The notes below the pieces were generated by a model. The model saw only the letters and a program-made list of their open reading frames with translations, did no database searches and was not told the DNA's origin. A stretch of 41,672 nucleotides of DNA from positions 1-41,672 of the forward strand of contig NEUO01000011.1 in the NCBI GenBank assembly GCA_002304315.1. Reading direction: 5' to 3'. The first letter of the stretch is position 1, and the number at the start of each line of letters is the position of its first letter. Made by a program: the position numbers and the translations under genes. Shown here in pieces: positions 34,523-41,672 of the stretch. Origin of the DNA: Verrucomicrobiia bacterium Tous-C4TDCM. GTDB lineage: Bacteria > Verrucomicrobiota > Verrucomicrobiia > Verrucomicrobiales > Akkermansiaceae.

Positions 34523-34613
34523 ACCGCCAAGACTCAAAGGACGCCAAGTTTTTGAGGTTACTTGATTCTTAGTCTCATGGCCTTCCTTGGCGAACTTGGC
34601 GTCTTGGCGGTTC
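34521..34613. mobile_element. 93-bp MITE-like element with GAACCGCCAAG inverted ends
   Basis: The left end GAACCGCCAAGACTCAAAGG (34521) and the complement of the right end, GAACCGCCAAGACGCCAAGT (34613 backwards), agree for 13 bases and then drift in register within short repeats of CCAAG and CGC. The layout parallels the GxxExxY element ends: AACCGC followed by 8-10 base units each ending in CGC. The element starts inside the TIGR02206-type stop and ends 69 bases before ispH. Confidence 0.7.
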
Positions 34614-34681
34614 CCCATTCCGTATCCCTCCACCGGGAAATGATTTGGTCACCGCGCACCCCGGCGCTATATCGCCCTCGC

Positions 34682-35911
34682 ATGAGCGAAACCGCCGACA
34701 AGCAAAAGCGCCCCCGCGTGAACGTCCGCCGCCCGGACGTGATGACCCAGGTCAACGCCGAGGTGGAACGCCACTACCGCTCGTCGATCGTGGAAAAGAT
34801 CCGCTCCCAGGGCGGCGAGCTGTCCCTCGGCGCCACCACCGTCCGCCTCGCCCAGCAGTTCGGCTTTTGCTACGGCGTCGAACGCGCGATCGACCTCGCC
34901 TACGCCGCCCGCAGGGTCTTCCCGGACAGCCGCATCTTCCTGATCGGCGAGATCATCCACAACGGCGAGGTCAACCGCCAGTTGGTGGACATGGGCATCG
35001 TTTCGCTCCCCTGGGAAAAGCTCACCGCCGACTACGACCAGCTCACCCAGGACGACGTCGTCATCGTGCCGGCTTTCGGCGCGCCGACGAATTTAATGGA
35101 GAAGATCGAGCAGCGCGGCTGCTACGTCGTCGACACCACCTGCGGCGACGTGATGAAGGTCTGGAAGCGGGTCCGCGGTTACGCCAAGGACGGCATCACC
35201 TCGATCATCCACGGCAAGGCCGGCCACGAGGAAACCCAGGCCACCGCGTCCCGAGCGCTCGGCGAAGACGGCAAGGGCAACTACCTGATCGTGCTGACCC
35301 TCGATGAGACCGACGCGGTCTGCCGCTACATCCGAGAGGGCGGTGACAAGCAGGCATTCCTCGACCGCTTCGCCCGTGCCGCTTCACCCGGCTTCGATCC
35401 GGATCTCCACCTGACCAAGGTCGGCGTGGCCAACCAGACCACCATGCTGAAAAGCGAGACCGAGGAGATCCAGCGCCGGGTCCGTGACGCAGTCACGGCG
35501 CGCGACGGCTCCGCGGCGAACTTCCTCGTCTTCGACACCATCTGCGGAGCCACCCAGGAACGCCAGGACGCACTCTTTGAAATGCTGCGCCGGCCGATGG
35601 ACCTGCTCTTTGTCGTCGGCGGCTACAACAGCTCGAACACCACTCACTTGGTGGAAATCGGTGAACAAGCGCTGCCGACATTCTTCATTCGCAACGCCGA
35701 GTGCCTCGAGTCGCTGGAACAGATCATCCACTTCGACCTGCATGAGAAATCCGAGATCGCCAGCGGCTACCCGGCAACCCTGTTAGGCGAGGGTCTGGTG
35801 GTCGTCGGCATCACCGCCGGCGCATCCTGTCCGAACAATCTGATCGAAGACACGATCTTCCGGATCTTCGAGCTCCGAGGCATTTCCCGCGACGCGGTGA
35901 AAGTGGCCTGA
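34682..35911 (+). CDS. ispH: 4-hydroxy-3-methylbut-2-enyl diphosphate reductase
   Basis: Last enzyme of the MEP isoprenoid pathway. It reduces HMBPP to IPP and DMAPP with an iron-sulfur cluster. The 409-residue product has three cluster Cys residues: Cys63 in QFGFCYGVERAIDLAYAAR, Cys154 in DTTCGDVMKVWKR and Cys288 in DTICGATQERQDAL. It also has the active-site stretch GITAGASCPNNLIEDTIFRI. It is the long form (about 400 residues) found in some phyla, with an N-terminal extension (MSETADKQKRPRVNV). A perfect palindrome covers its stop. Confidence 0.96.
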   Translation: MSETADKQKRPRVNVRRPDVMTQVNAEVERHYRSSIVEKIRSQGGELSLGATTVRLAQQFGFCYGVERAIDLAYAARRVFPDSRIFLIGEIIHNGEVNRQLVDMGIVSLPWEKLTADYDQLTQDDVVIVPAFGAPTNLMEKIEQRGCYVVDTTCGDVMKVWKRVRGYAKDGITSIIHGKAGHEETQATASRALGEDGKGNYLIVLTLDETDAVCRYIREGGDKQAFLDRFARAASPGFDPDLHLTKVGVANQTTMLKSETEEIQRRVRDAVTARDGSAANFLVFDTICGATQERQDALFEMLRRPMDLLFVVGGYNSSNTTHLVEIGEQALPTFFIRNAECLESLEQIIHFDLHEKSEIASGYPATLLGEGLVVVGITAGASCPNNLIEDTIFRIFELRGISRDAVKVA

Positions 35912-35924
35912 CCCGGCCGGGTCA
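35909..35924. terminator. 16-bp perfect palindrome covering both stops of convergent genes
   Basis: TGACCCGGCCGGGTCA is perfectly self-complementary. It contains the TGA of ispH (35909-35911) and, on the other strand, the TGA of the TPR gene (35922-35924). A T-run is absent, so it may act as a weak bidirectional terminator or be chance. Confidence 0.45.
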
Positions 35925-37580
35925 CTCGGACTTCAGCTTCTCGATCTCCCGACCCACTTCTTTCGCCTGAACGGGTTGGCCGGCCTTCGCAAGCGCGGTC
36001 TGGAGCCGGGTCAGGATCTCGACGTCGTTGGTGTGCAGGCCCTGGGCTTTGATCAGGATGTCCACCGCGGCTTTCGCATCGCCCTGGGCCAAATAAAACT
36101 CCGCCAGCCGCGCCTGCATCGGCAGCAGGACGGTCGGCGGCATCAGCATCGAAGCCGGACCTTGGCGGTCCAGGGCCGCGCGATACCAGTTGAAGGCGGA
36201 GCCCATCCCATCCTTGGGTCCACCCATCGCGATCGCCCCGCGCAGCTCGCTGGCGAGAACTTCCAGCGCGACAAACGCCCGGATCCAGGCCGACCGCTCG
36301 CCGTCGGCGCTGGCCGCCTCGCGGGTTTTCGCCATCTGCTCCCCGTGCAAGGTGAGCGCTTCGGCGATCTTGCGGGCATCGTCCGGCCTGCCCTCCTCGA
36401 GCGCCTTCCGCGCCTCAAGGACGATGGCCAGCCCCTGATACATCCAGATCGCATGGGTCCGCTTGCCGAAGGCCTTCTGGTCTTCCGGCTTCGGCAGGGA
36501 CGCCAGCGCGAGGGCGGTATCGCCGGGAAGCGAACGCCGCATGAGCAGGCGTGCCGACAAGGTCCGCCCCTCCCATAGCAGCAACTGGCCGCCCTCGCTC
36601 GCCGCGCGCTCCGGCGGCACCTTGATCGCGGCGACCGACTTGGCCACGGCCAGCGCGTTCGCGTAGTCGCCCTTCGCTGCCAGCGCAGCGGCACGATAGC
36701 ACTCCGACTTTACCCAGCCCGGGCAATCCGCGTGGCCGAGTCCGGTCTCCTTCATCCACTTCGCGTAGGCCTCCCCGGCCCGCGAGAAAGCCTCCACCGC
36801 CTGCGCGGGGTGGCCGGTCCGCAGCTCGTAGTGGCCGAGCAGATGCATGAAGGGCGCGTATCCGGGTGCCAGCTCCGCGAGCCGCCGCGCCCGCGCCAGG
36901 TCGCCGCGCAAGTCCGGCGCCTCGGCCCGGATGGTTAAAAACGCCTGGAGATAGACCGGATGGTCCGGATCCCGGATCAACATCTCGTCCAGCAAGGTTT
37001 CGGCCGTCTCCTGATCGGGATTCGCCTTGCCGTCATCGCCGTAGCCCGATCTCCCGAAAGCGGCCGCCATCAGCTTGAGCTGCGGGTCGTTCGGGAAGCT
37101 CTTGGACACCTTGCGAAAGGCATCCGAGGCCGCCGCGGCACCCTCGTGGAAAAACACCGCGATCGCATAGGCATAAGACCGCTCCAGCTCGCTACCCGCC
37201 TCGTTTTCGACCAGCACCACCATCCGACGCAGCGCGGCGGTCCGCTCGTCCAGCAGATCGGGCTCGGGATCGATCAGCGCCATCACCACGCCCCAGTGCG
37301 CCATCAGGCACTCCGGGTCCCGCTTCAGCGCCGCACAGAAATGCCGGTAGGCCTCGAAATCCCAGCCCCCATGGAGGTTCGCCACCCCATCGAGCACGTG
37401 CTGCTGCGCCTTCGGGTCGCTCGCGTTGATCGCCATGACGATTCCCTTCGGCATCAAGGGAGCCACCGGCTCCGGCAGCTTGGCCAACCGGTCCGAAATC
37501 ACCGCGTCCACCTCCGGCACGGGTTCCTCCTGCGCGAAGGCTAGGCCGAGGCAAGCAAACACCACCACGAGTGATCTCAT
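35922..37580 (-). CDS. Exported TPR-type protein
   Basis: The 552-residue product begins with a signal peptide (MRSLVVVFACLGLAFAQEEP). Helical repeats follow with TPR features such as LMHLLGHYELRTGHPAQAVE and FSRAGEAYAKWMKETGLGH, and near the end KAAVDILIKAQGLHTNDVEI. The first part contains HVLDGVANLHGGWDFEAYRHF, split by reading only, and FCAALKRDPECLMAHWGVVM, a pattern common in predicted exported TPR proteins of this phylum. No catalytic domain seen. It is convergent with ispH (10 bases between stops) and divergent from proC. Confidence 0.75.
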   Translation of the reverse strand: MRSLVVVFACLGLAFAQEEPVPEVDAVISDRLAKLPEPVAPLMPKGIVMAINASDPKAQQHVLDGVANLHGGWDFEAYRHFCAALKRDPECLMAHWGVVMALIDPEPDLLDERTAALRRMVVLVENEAGSELERSYAYAIAVFFHEGAAAASDAFRKVSKSFPNDPQLKLMAAAFGRSGYGDDGKANPDQETAETLLDEMLIRDPDHPVYLQAFLTIRAEAPDLRGDLARARRLAELAPGYAPFMHLLGHYELRTGHPAQAVEAFSRAGEAYAKWMKETGLGHADCPGWVKSECYRAAALAAKGDYANALAVAKSVAAIKVPPERAASEGGQLLLWEGRTLSARLLMRRSLPGDTALALASLPKPEDQKAFGKRTHAIWMYQGLAIVLEARKALEEGRPDDARKIAEALTLHGEQMAKTREAASADGERSAWIRAFVALEVLASELRGAIAMGGPKDGMGSAFNWYRAALDRQGPASMLMPPTVLLPMQARLAEFYLAQGDAKAAVDILIKAQGLHTNDVEILTRLQTALAKAGQPVQAKEVGREIEKLKSE

Positions 37581-37715
37581 GCCCCGACGATGTCCCCCGA
37601 TTCCCCGGCCTCAAGTAAAATGACCGGCCGGATTCCCGGTATCTCCCGGTGCCTCTACTCGCCCCGCAAAATGGCGCTCGCCCGTCGCATGGCCGACACC
37701 CTAGTCTGCCGCGAC

Positions 37716-38504
37716 ATGAAACTCGGTGTCATCGGCTGCGGGAAAATGGGCGGCGCATTGGTGGAAGGAGCCATCCGCTCCGGCGCGATCCCGGCATCCC
37801 AAGTTCGCGGCTGCGACTCCCACGCCGCCACGGCCGATGCCTTCGCCGCGGCCACCGGTGCGACCCTCGCTCCCGATATCGCCTCGCTGGACGCGGACAC
37901 CTTTCTCCTCTGCACCAAGCCGCATCACGCCGCCGCCGCCCTCGCCGCCCTGCCCGCCGGCGATGCGCTGCTGATCTCCGTCGCCGCGGGCCTGACCACC
38001 GCCTGGCTGGAGTCCCGCGTCCCCGCCGGGGTCCGCGTCGTCCGCTGCATGCCGAACACCCCCGCCCTCATCGGCAAAGGCGCCGCCGCCTTCTGCCGCG
38101 GGTCCGCCGCCACGGCCGCCGACACCGATGCCGCCCGCCTCCTGCTGGGCTCGGTGGGCCTCGCGGTCGAGCTGCCCGAATCCTTGATGGACGCCGTGAC
38201 CGGCCTCTCCGGCAGCGGCCCGGCCTTCGTTTACATCATGATCGAGGCCATGGCCGACGGCGGGGTCCGCGCCGGCCTGCCCCGCGCCGATGCCTTGAAA
38301 CTCGCCGCCCAGACCGTCCTCGGCGCCGCCGCCATGGTCCTCGAGACCGGCATCCACCCCGCCGCGCTCAAGGACATGGTCGCCTCCCCCGGCGGCACCA
38401 CCATTGCCGGCCTCGCCGAACTGGAGAAACACGGCATGCGCTCCGCCTTCATCGAAGCCGTCCACGCCGCCGCCCGCCGCTCCGCCGAACTCGGCGCATC
38501 CTGA
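37716..38504 (+). CDS. proC: Pyrroline-5-carboxylate reductase
   Basis: Reduces 1-pyrroline-5-carboxylate to proline with NAD(P)H. The 262-residue product has the Rossmann start MKLGVIGCGKMGGALVEGAI, the LISVAAGLTTAWLE stretch, VVRCMPNTPALIGKGAAAFC, and the C-terminal dimer domain with AVTGLSGSGPAFVYIMIEAM and VASPGGTTIAGLAELEKHGM. All family blocks are present. Upstream in-frame ATGs are rejected because the Rossmann fold starts at this Met. bamD follows after 54 bases. Confidence 0.96.
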   Translation: MKLGVIGCGKMGGALVEGAIRSGAIPASQVRGCDSHAATADAFAAATGATLAPDIASLDADTFLLCTKPHHAAAALAALPAGDALLISVAAGLTTAWLESRVPAGVRVVRCMPNTPALIGKGAAAFCRGSAATAADTDAARLLLGSVGLAVELPESLMDAVTGLSGSGPAFVYIMIEAMADGGVRAGLPRADALKLAAQTVLGAAAMVLETGIHPAALKDMVASPGGTTIAGLAELEKHGMRSAFIEAVHAAARRSAELGAS

Positions 38505-38558
38505 ATGCCGCGCGAATTTCGCTTTCCGCCACCTCCCCGTCCTTCCTAATTTCACGCC

Positions 38559-39500
38559 ATGCGATTTCCGCGACTCGTTCTTCCCGCCGCCCTCGCGATC
38601 CTTCTCGCCTCCTGCGGCGACGATGCCGACCTCCCGCCGCTCGTTGGGAACTCCGCCCCGAAAAACGAGCGGGCGGAAGCCCTCTTCGGTGAAGCGCAGT
38701 CGGCCGAGGGTGCCGGCAAGCGCGACAAGGCGATCAAACTCTACGACACCATCGGCGACGAAATGCCCCTCTCCAAGCGCGCCCCGGAAGCCCGCTTCCG
38801 CCAAGGCGAGCTGCTCGAGCAAGCCGGCCAGGTGCCGAAGGCCTTCGACGCCTATCAAGAACTCATTTCCCGCTACAACAACAGCGGCCTCTACGAAAAG
38901 GCCATCAACCGCCAGGCCAGCATGGCGCAATCGGCCGCCGACGGCCAGGTGAAGACCAGCTTCCTCGGCCTGAAAGCCAGCATTTCCAACGACCGGATCA
39001 CCGGGATGCTCGAAAAGGTGCGCGACAACGCTCCCCGCTCCCCCCAGGCCTCCAAGGCCCAGTTCACCATCGGCGAGCTCTGGGAAAGCGAGGGCAACTC
39101 GAGCGGCTCCGGCAAGGCCATCTCCGCCTACCGCAAGCTCGTCATCGACTACCCCGATAGCCGGGAGGCCCCGGAAGGCCAGTTCCGCATCGGCAAGATC
39201 CTCCTCGACGAAGCACGCCGCGGCAACCAGGACCAAGCCAACCTCGACCGCGCCCGCGAGTCCCTGCAAGACTACCTCCGCCAGTACCCCGGCCACGCGA
39301 AAAACAGCGAAGCTCGCCAACTCATGTCCAACCTCGGCGGCGAGGACCTTCAGCGCTCCTACGACGTCGCCGAATTCTATGAACGGAAAGGCGACACCGT
39401 CTCGGCCCGCTTTTACTACGAGGAAGTCATCCGCAAGACCAAGTCCGGCGACCTCCACGAAAAGGCGCAGGCGCGCCTGGCGGCGCTGGGAAGCAATTAA
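38559..39500 (+). CDS. bamD: BamD-like outer-membrane assembly lipoprotein
   Basis: The 313-residue product has a lipoprotein signal (MRFPRLVLPAALAILLASCG; lipobox LLAS-C) and then TPR pairs: ALFGEAQSAEGAGKRDKAIK, FRQGELLEQAGQVPKAFDAY and SLQDYLRQYPGHAKNSEARQ. The ending ELQ-like, DVAEFYERKGDTVSARFYYE, matches the C-terminal region of BamD, the essential lipoprotein of the beta-barrel assembly machine. Assignment rests on topology and the neighbouring lptE; another periplasmic TPR lipoprotein is possible. Confidence 0.72.
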   Translation: MRFPRLVLPAALAILLASCGDDADLPPLVGNSAPKNERAEALFGEAQSAEGAGKRDKAIKLYDTIGDEMPLSKRAPEARFRQGELLEQAGQVPKAFDAYQELISRYNNSGLYEKAINRQASMAQSAADGQVKTSFLGLKASISNDRITGMLEKVRDNAPRSPQASKAQFTIGELWESEGNSSGSGKAISAYRKLVIDYPDSREAPEGQFRIGKILLDEARRGNQDQANLDRARESLQDYLRQYPGHAKNSEARQLMSNLGGEDLQRSYDVAEFYERKGDTVSARFYYEEVIRKTKSGDLHEKAQARLAALGSN

Positions 39501-39603
39501 GGAATTCAGCGATTGAGAGATTGAGGATTTCAAAGCCCGACCGGACCGACCTCTCTTCCCCAATCAACTTAATTCCCCAATCACCCAATTAACCAAATCT
39601 CCC
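39501..39603. repeat. Short-period AT-rich repeat between bamD and lptE
   Basis: The 103-base spacer has runs of similar short units: GATTGAGAGATTGAGGATTT on the left and CCCCAATCAACTTAATTCCC, CCAATCACCCAATTAACCAA on the right. Units of the same kind occur on the other strand at 22761-22803 (the complement reads TTCCCCAATC, CTTAATTCCC). The spacer begins right after the bamD stop and ends at the lptE start codon. Confidence 0.55.
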
Positions 39604-40104
39604 ATGCGTTTCCTCCTTATCATAAGCCTTGTTTTCACCTCCTGCACCGGCTACCAGCTCGGCGGGGCCAAGCCGGCGATCCTCCGCGACGTGAAAAACA
39701 TCACGGTGCCGATGTTCCGCAACGACACCCTGCACCCGCGTGCCGAGGCCCTCGCCACCAGCGCTGCCACCGATGCCGTGGTGCGCGACGGCACCTACCG
39801 CATCACCTCGCTCGACAAGGCCGATGCCATTCTCGAAGGCACCGTCCGCACCATCGACTACACCCCGCTCCGCAGCACCCGGCTCGACACCCTGCGGCCC
39901 GAAGAGCTCCAGAATACCGTCACCCTGACCTGGACCCTCAAGGACGCCCGTGATCCCACCAAGACCCTCGCCTCCGGCAGCTCCGTCGGTAACAGCCGCT
40001 TCTTCGTCGACTCGAATCTCCAGACCTCGCGCACCAACGCCCTGCCAGACGCCCTCGAGCGCGCCAGCGAGTCCTTGATCTCCCGCCTCGCCAACGGCTT
40101 CTAA
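39604..40104 (+). CDS. lptE: LptE-like LPS-assembly lipoprotein
   Basis: The 166-residue product starts MRFLLIISLVFTSCTGYQLG, with the lipobox VFTS-C and the YQLG motif that typifies LptE. LptE plugs the LptD barrel that delivers lipopolysaccharide to the outer surface. It continues KNITVPMFRNDTLHPRAEAL, DGTYRITSLDKADAILEGTV and ends LERASESLISRLANGF, all family-like. The LptD gene is not in the window. The stop is followed at once by a copy of the ACCGGGTGCGCGG repeat end. Confidence 0.85.
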   Translation: MRFLLIISLVFTSCTGYQLGGAKPAILRDVKNITVPMFRNDTLHPRAEALATSAATDAVVRDGTYRITSLDKADAILEGTVRTIDYTPLRSTRLDTLRPEELQNTVTLTWTLKDARDPTKTLASGSSVGNSRFFVDSNLQTSRTNALPDALERASESLISRLANGF

Positions 40105-40234
40105 CACCGGGTGCGCGGAGCCTCTGGCCCGCAGAACGGTCCCCAGATCACGCTGCCCCTTCGAGTCCGCACTTCGCTGGCGGCCCAAGATGGTCATCCA
40201 CCATCTTCGATCCACCATCTACCATCTTCTTTGC
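40105..40234. repeat. Repeat pair between lptE and rsmI
   Basis: The first part (40105-40145) is a single end of the ACCGGGTGCGCGG family: ACCGGGTGCGCGGAGCCTCT then GGCCCGCAGAACGGTCC. The second part (40187-40228) is a different low-complexity unit built from CCATC and its complement. AAGATGGT at 40187-40194 and ACCATCTT at 40200-40207 make an 8-bp hairpin, followed by two more ATCCACCATCT-like units. It runs up to seven bases before the rsmI start codon. Confidence 0.65.
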
Positions 40235-40948
40235 ATGTCCGCCCCCGGCCGCTTCGTCCTCGTCCCCACGCCGATCGGCAACATGGGCGACATCACCCTG
40301 CGGGCGATCGAGGTATTGAAACAGGCAAACCGCATCGCCTGCGAGGACACCCGCCACTCCGCGCCGCTCCTTGCCAAGCTCGGCATCAGCGGCAAGCCGT
40401 TGGTCTCGCTGCACGACCACAACGAAGTACGACGTTTGCCGGAGTTGCTCGATGCCGTCCGCGCCGGCGAGACCATCGCCGTCGTCACCGATGCCGGCAT
40501 GCCCGCCGTCTCGGACCCCGGCTACCGCGTTGTCCAAGCCTGCATTGAACAAGGCCTGCCGCTCGAAGTCCTGCCCGGCCCCTCCGCCGTTCTCACCGCA
40601 CTTGTCGGATCCGGCTTTCCCGTCCACGCCTTCCGCTTCCTCGGCTTCCTGCCGATCAAGAAGGGCAAGCGCCTCGCCGTCCTTGAGGAATCCCTCGTCA
40701 CCGAAGGCAGCAGCATCTTCTTCGAGTCCCCGCACCGCCTGCTCTCGACCCTCGAGCTGCTCGCCGAAAAGCACCCGCAGGCCCCCTGCTGCGTCGCCCG
40801 CGAGCTGACGAAAAAGTTCGAAACCTACCACCGCGGCACCGCCGCCGAACTCCTCGCCCATTTCAAAATGCATCCGCCCAAAGGCGAGATCGTCTTCCTC
40901 ATCGCCGGCGACGAACCCAAAAAGCGCCGCGACCGCGACGAAGACTAA
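40235..40948 (+). CDS. rsmI: 16S rRNA 2'-O-ribose C1402 methyltransferase
   Basis: Methylates the ribose of C1402 in 16S rRNA with S-adenosylmethionine, tuning the decoding site. The 237-residue product has the tetrapyrrole-methylase-like fold with LVPTPIGNMGDITLRAIEVL, CEDTRHSAPLLAKLGI, the GxG-type VVTDAGMPAVSDPGYRVVQA, VLPGPSAVLTALVGSGFP, and ELTKKFETYHRGTAAELLAH. The start follows the CCATC repeat. Stop 40946-40948; a tandem repeat follows. Confidence 0.95.
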   Translation: MSAPGRFVLVPTPIGNMGDITLRAIEVLKQANRIACEDTRHSAPLLAKLGISGKPLVSLHDHNEVRRLPELLDAVRAGETIAVVTDAGMPAVSDPGYRVVQACIEQGLPLEVLPGPSAVLTALVGSGFPVHAFRFLGFLPIKKGKRLAVLEESLVTEGSSIFFESPHRLLSTLELLAEKHPQAPCCVARELTKKFETYHRGTAAELLAHFKMHPPKGEIVFLIAGDEPKKRRDRDED

Positions 40949-40957
40949 CTCTTCCCA

Positions 40958-41026
40958 AGCACCCGGACCTTCTTCATCTGGACCTTCCTCATTGGCACTT
41001 GGAACTTCTCAACTTGGAACTTTCCC
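40958..41026. repeat. Tandem repeat of about 15-17 bases before the epimerase gene
   Basis: Four related units in a row: CCCGGACCTTCTTCAT, CTGGACCTTCCTCATTGG, CACTTGGAACTTCTCA and ACTTGGAACTTTCCC. The last ends about five bases before the ATG at 41031. It is a third, different repeat type in three successive spacers of the bamD-lptE-rsmI-epimerase group. Confidence 0.6.
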
Positions 41027-41030
41027 GCGA

Positions 41031-41672
41031 ATGCTCGCCTTCTCCACCTGCTGGAACAACTCCCGCCACCACGACGGCGAGTCGATGATCGATGAAATCG
41101 TGGAGCTCGGCTTCACGAACATCGAGCTGTCGCACGGCATGACCATCGCCAAGCTACCCGGCATCCGAAAGGCCTATGCCGCCGGCAAGTTCACCTGCTC
41201 CGGAGTCCACAACTATTTCCCCTCGCCCGTCGAGGTGATGATCGACGCGCCGGACGCCTACGAGTTCACCTCGCACCGTCCCTTCGACCGCCAGCGGGCG
41301 ATGGAGATGACCTTCAAGACCCTGGAGATCGCCGCGGAGTTCAAGGCGCGGTATCTCGTCCTCCACATGGGATCGGTCCCGATGCCCTACCGCAAGTGGA
41401 CCAAGCGCCTCACCGCCATTGTCGAAGAAAACGGTCGCAACGGCCCGGACTTCGCCGCGGAGAAAATCGCCTTCGTGAAGAAGCGCGAAAAGATCGCGCC
41501 GCTTTACTACCAGCGCGCGATCGAGTCGCTCGGCCAGATCGCGGAGAAAGCGGCGGAGCTCGGCGTCAAGCTGGCCGTCGAGTCGCGCTCGCGCTTCGAG
41601 GATATCCCGACCGAGCGCGAGATGGTCCGCTTGCAAGATCACTTCGCCGACAACCCCTGGGTCGGCTACTGG
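41031..41672 (+). CDS. Sugar-phosphate isomerase/epimerase (xylose isomerase-like TIM barrel), partial
   Basis: Open to the window edge; 214 residues seen. It starts MLAFSTCWNNSRHHDGESMI, then EIVELGFTNIELSHGMTIAK, YLVLHMGSVPMP, and ends in LAVESRSRFEDIPTEREMVR before the cut. The beta-strand/metal-binding pattern (HMGS, VESRS) is that of the AP-endonuclease family 2 (xylose isomerase-like) superfamily. The product probably isomerises or epimerises a sugar or sugar acid; the exact substrate needs the C-terminal metal ligands that lie beyond the window. Confidence 0.82.
   Translation, partial: MLAFSTCWNNSRHHDGESMIDEIVELGFTNIELSHGMTIAKLPGIRKAYAAGKFTCSGVHNYFPSPVEVMIDAPDAYEFTSHRPFDRQRAMEMTFKTLEIAAEFKARYLVLHMGSVPMPYRKWTKRLTAIVEENGRNGPDFAAEKIAFVKKREKIAPLYYQRAIESLGQIAEKAAELGVKLAVESRSRFEDIPTEREMVRLQDHFADNPWVGYW

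Noticed and set aside
1-41672. tRNA or rRNA genes
   Set aside because: I saw no T-arm like GGTTCGAATCC with a matching acceptor stem and no rRNA signature on reading both strands. A tRNAscan/Infernal run would settle it.

Overview
The window is high-GC DNA (about two thirds G+C by eye) packed with genes on both strands. It most resembles the chromosome of a verrucomicrobial bacterium, probably Verrucomicrobiaceae (Luteolibacter-like). This is inferred from the protein families (two large TPR proteins, a PEP-CTERM-type CAAX protease, a GxxExxY protein, LptE and BamD lipoproteins), from the general lack of Shine-Dalgarno sequences, and from intergenic repeats of a kind I associate with that phylum. 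It is not proven by a marker gene. The outer-membrane genes (RND efflux, BamD, LptE) show a Gram-negative envelope. I saw no rRNA, tRNA, CRISPR array, phage module or classical IS transposase.

Layout. 1-4.6 kb: an RND efflux adaptor and permease on the minus strand, with a small membrane protein downstream. 4.7-5.4 kb: a small membrane protein and a frameshifted SRPBCC gene. 5.7-8.8 kb: an AMP-ligase-like protein, a FabZ-like dehydratase and a cytochrome P450, possibly one lipid-like pathway. 8.8-10.5 kb: two exported proteins of unknown function and a remnant of a threonine/serine exporter. 10.5-15.3 kb: PlsC-like acyltransferase, carA, a GxxExxY gene inside terminal inverted repeats, purA, a second short element with the same ends, and uppS. 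15.3-17.0 kb: a repeat-rich stretch around a Wzz-like protein. 17-21.1 kb: a sigma-54-type response regulator and a large exported TPR protein. 21.1-26.0 kb: TM2, DUF4190-like, Dabb, PQQ-propeller, SpoU-like and metallopeptidase-like genes. 26-30.9 kb: nadE behind a structured AT-rich leader, a membrane-anchored beta-helix protein, and purC. 30.9-34.5 kb: membrane proteins, a CAAX-type protease and a class I aminotransferase. 34.7-38.5 kb: ispH, an exported TPR protein and proC. 38.5-41.7 kb: bamD, lptE, rsmI and the start of a sugar-phosphate isomerase/epimerase.

The genes are mostly housekeeping: pyrimidine (carA), purine (purA, purC), NAD (nadE), isoprenoid and cell-wall carrier (ispH, uppS), proline (proC), ribosome (rsmI) and outer-membrane assembly (bamD, lptE). 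The unusual content lies between genes. Several families of short elements with inverted ends fill the gaps, often starting inside a stop codon or ending a few bases before a start codon. One family carries its own gene, a PD-(D/E)XK-like GxxExxY protein whose first and last codons lie inside the inverted repeats. A 144-bp copy with the same ends but no gene lies on the other side of purA. The other main candidates are the 350-base leader of nadE, with two hairpins that share the same G-rich loop followed by a terminator-like hairpin, and an over-represented STGTTAGR motif.
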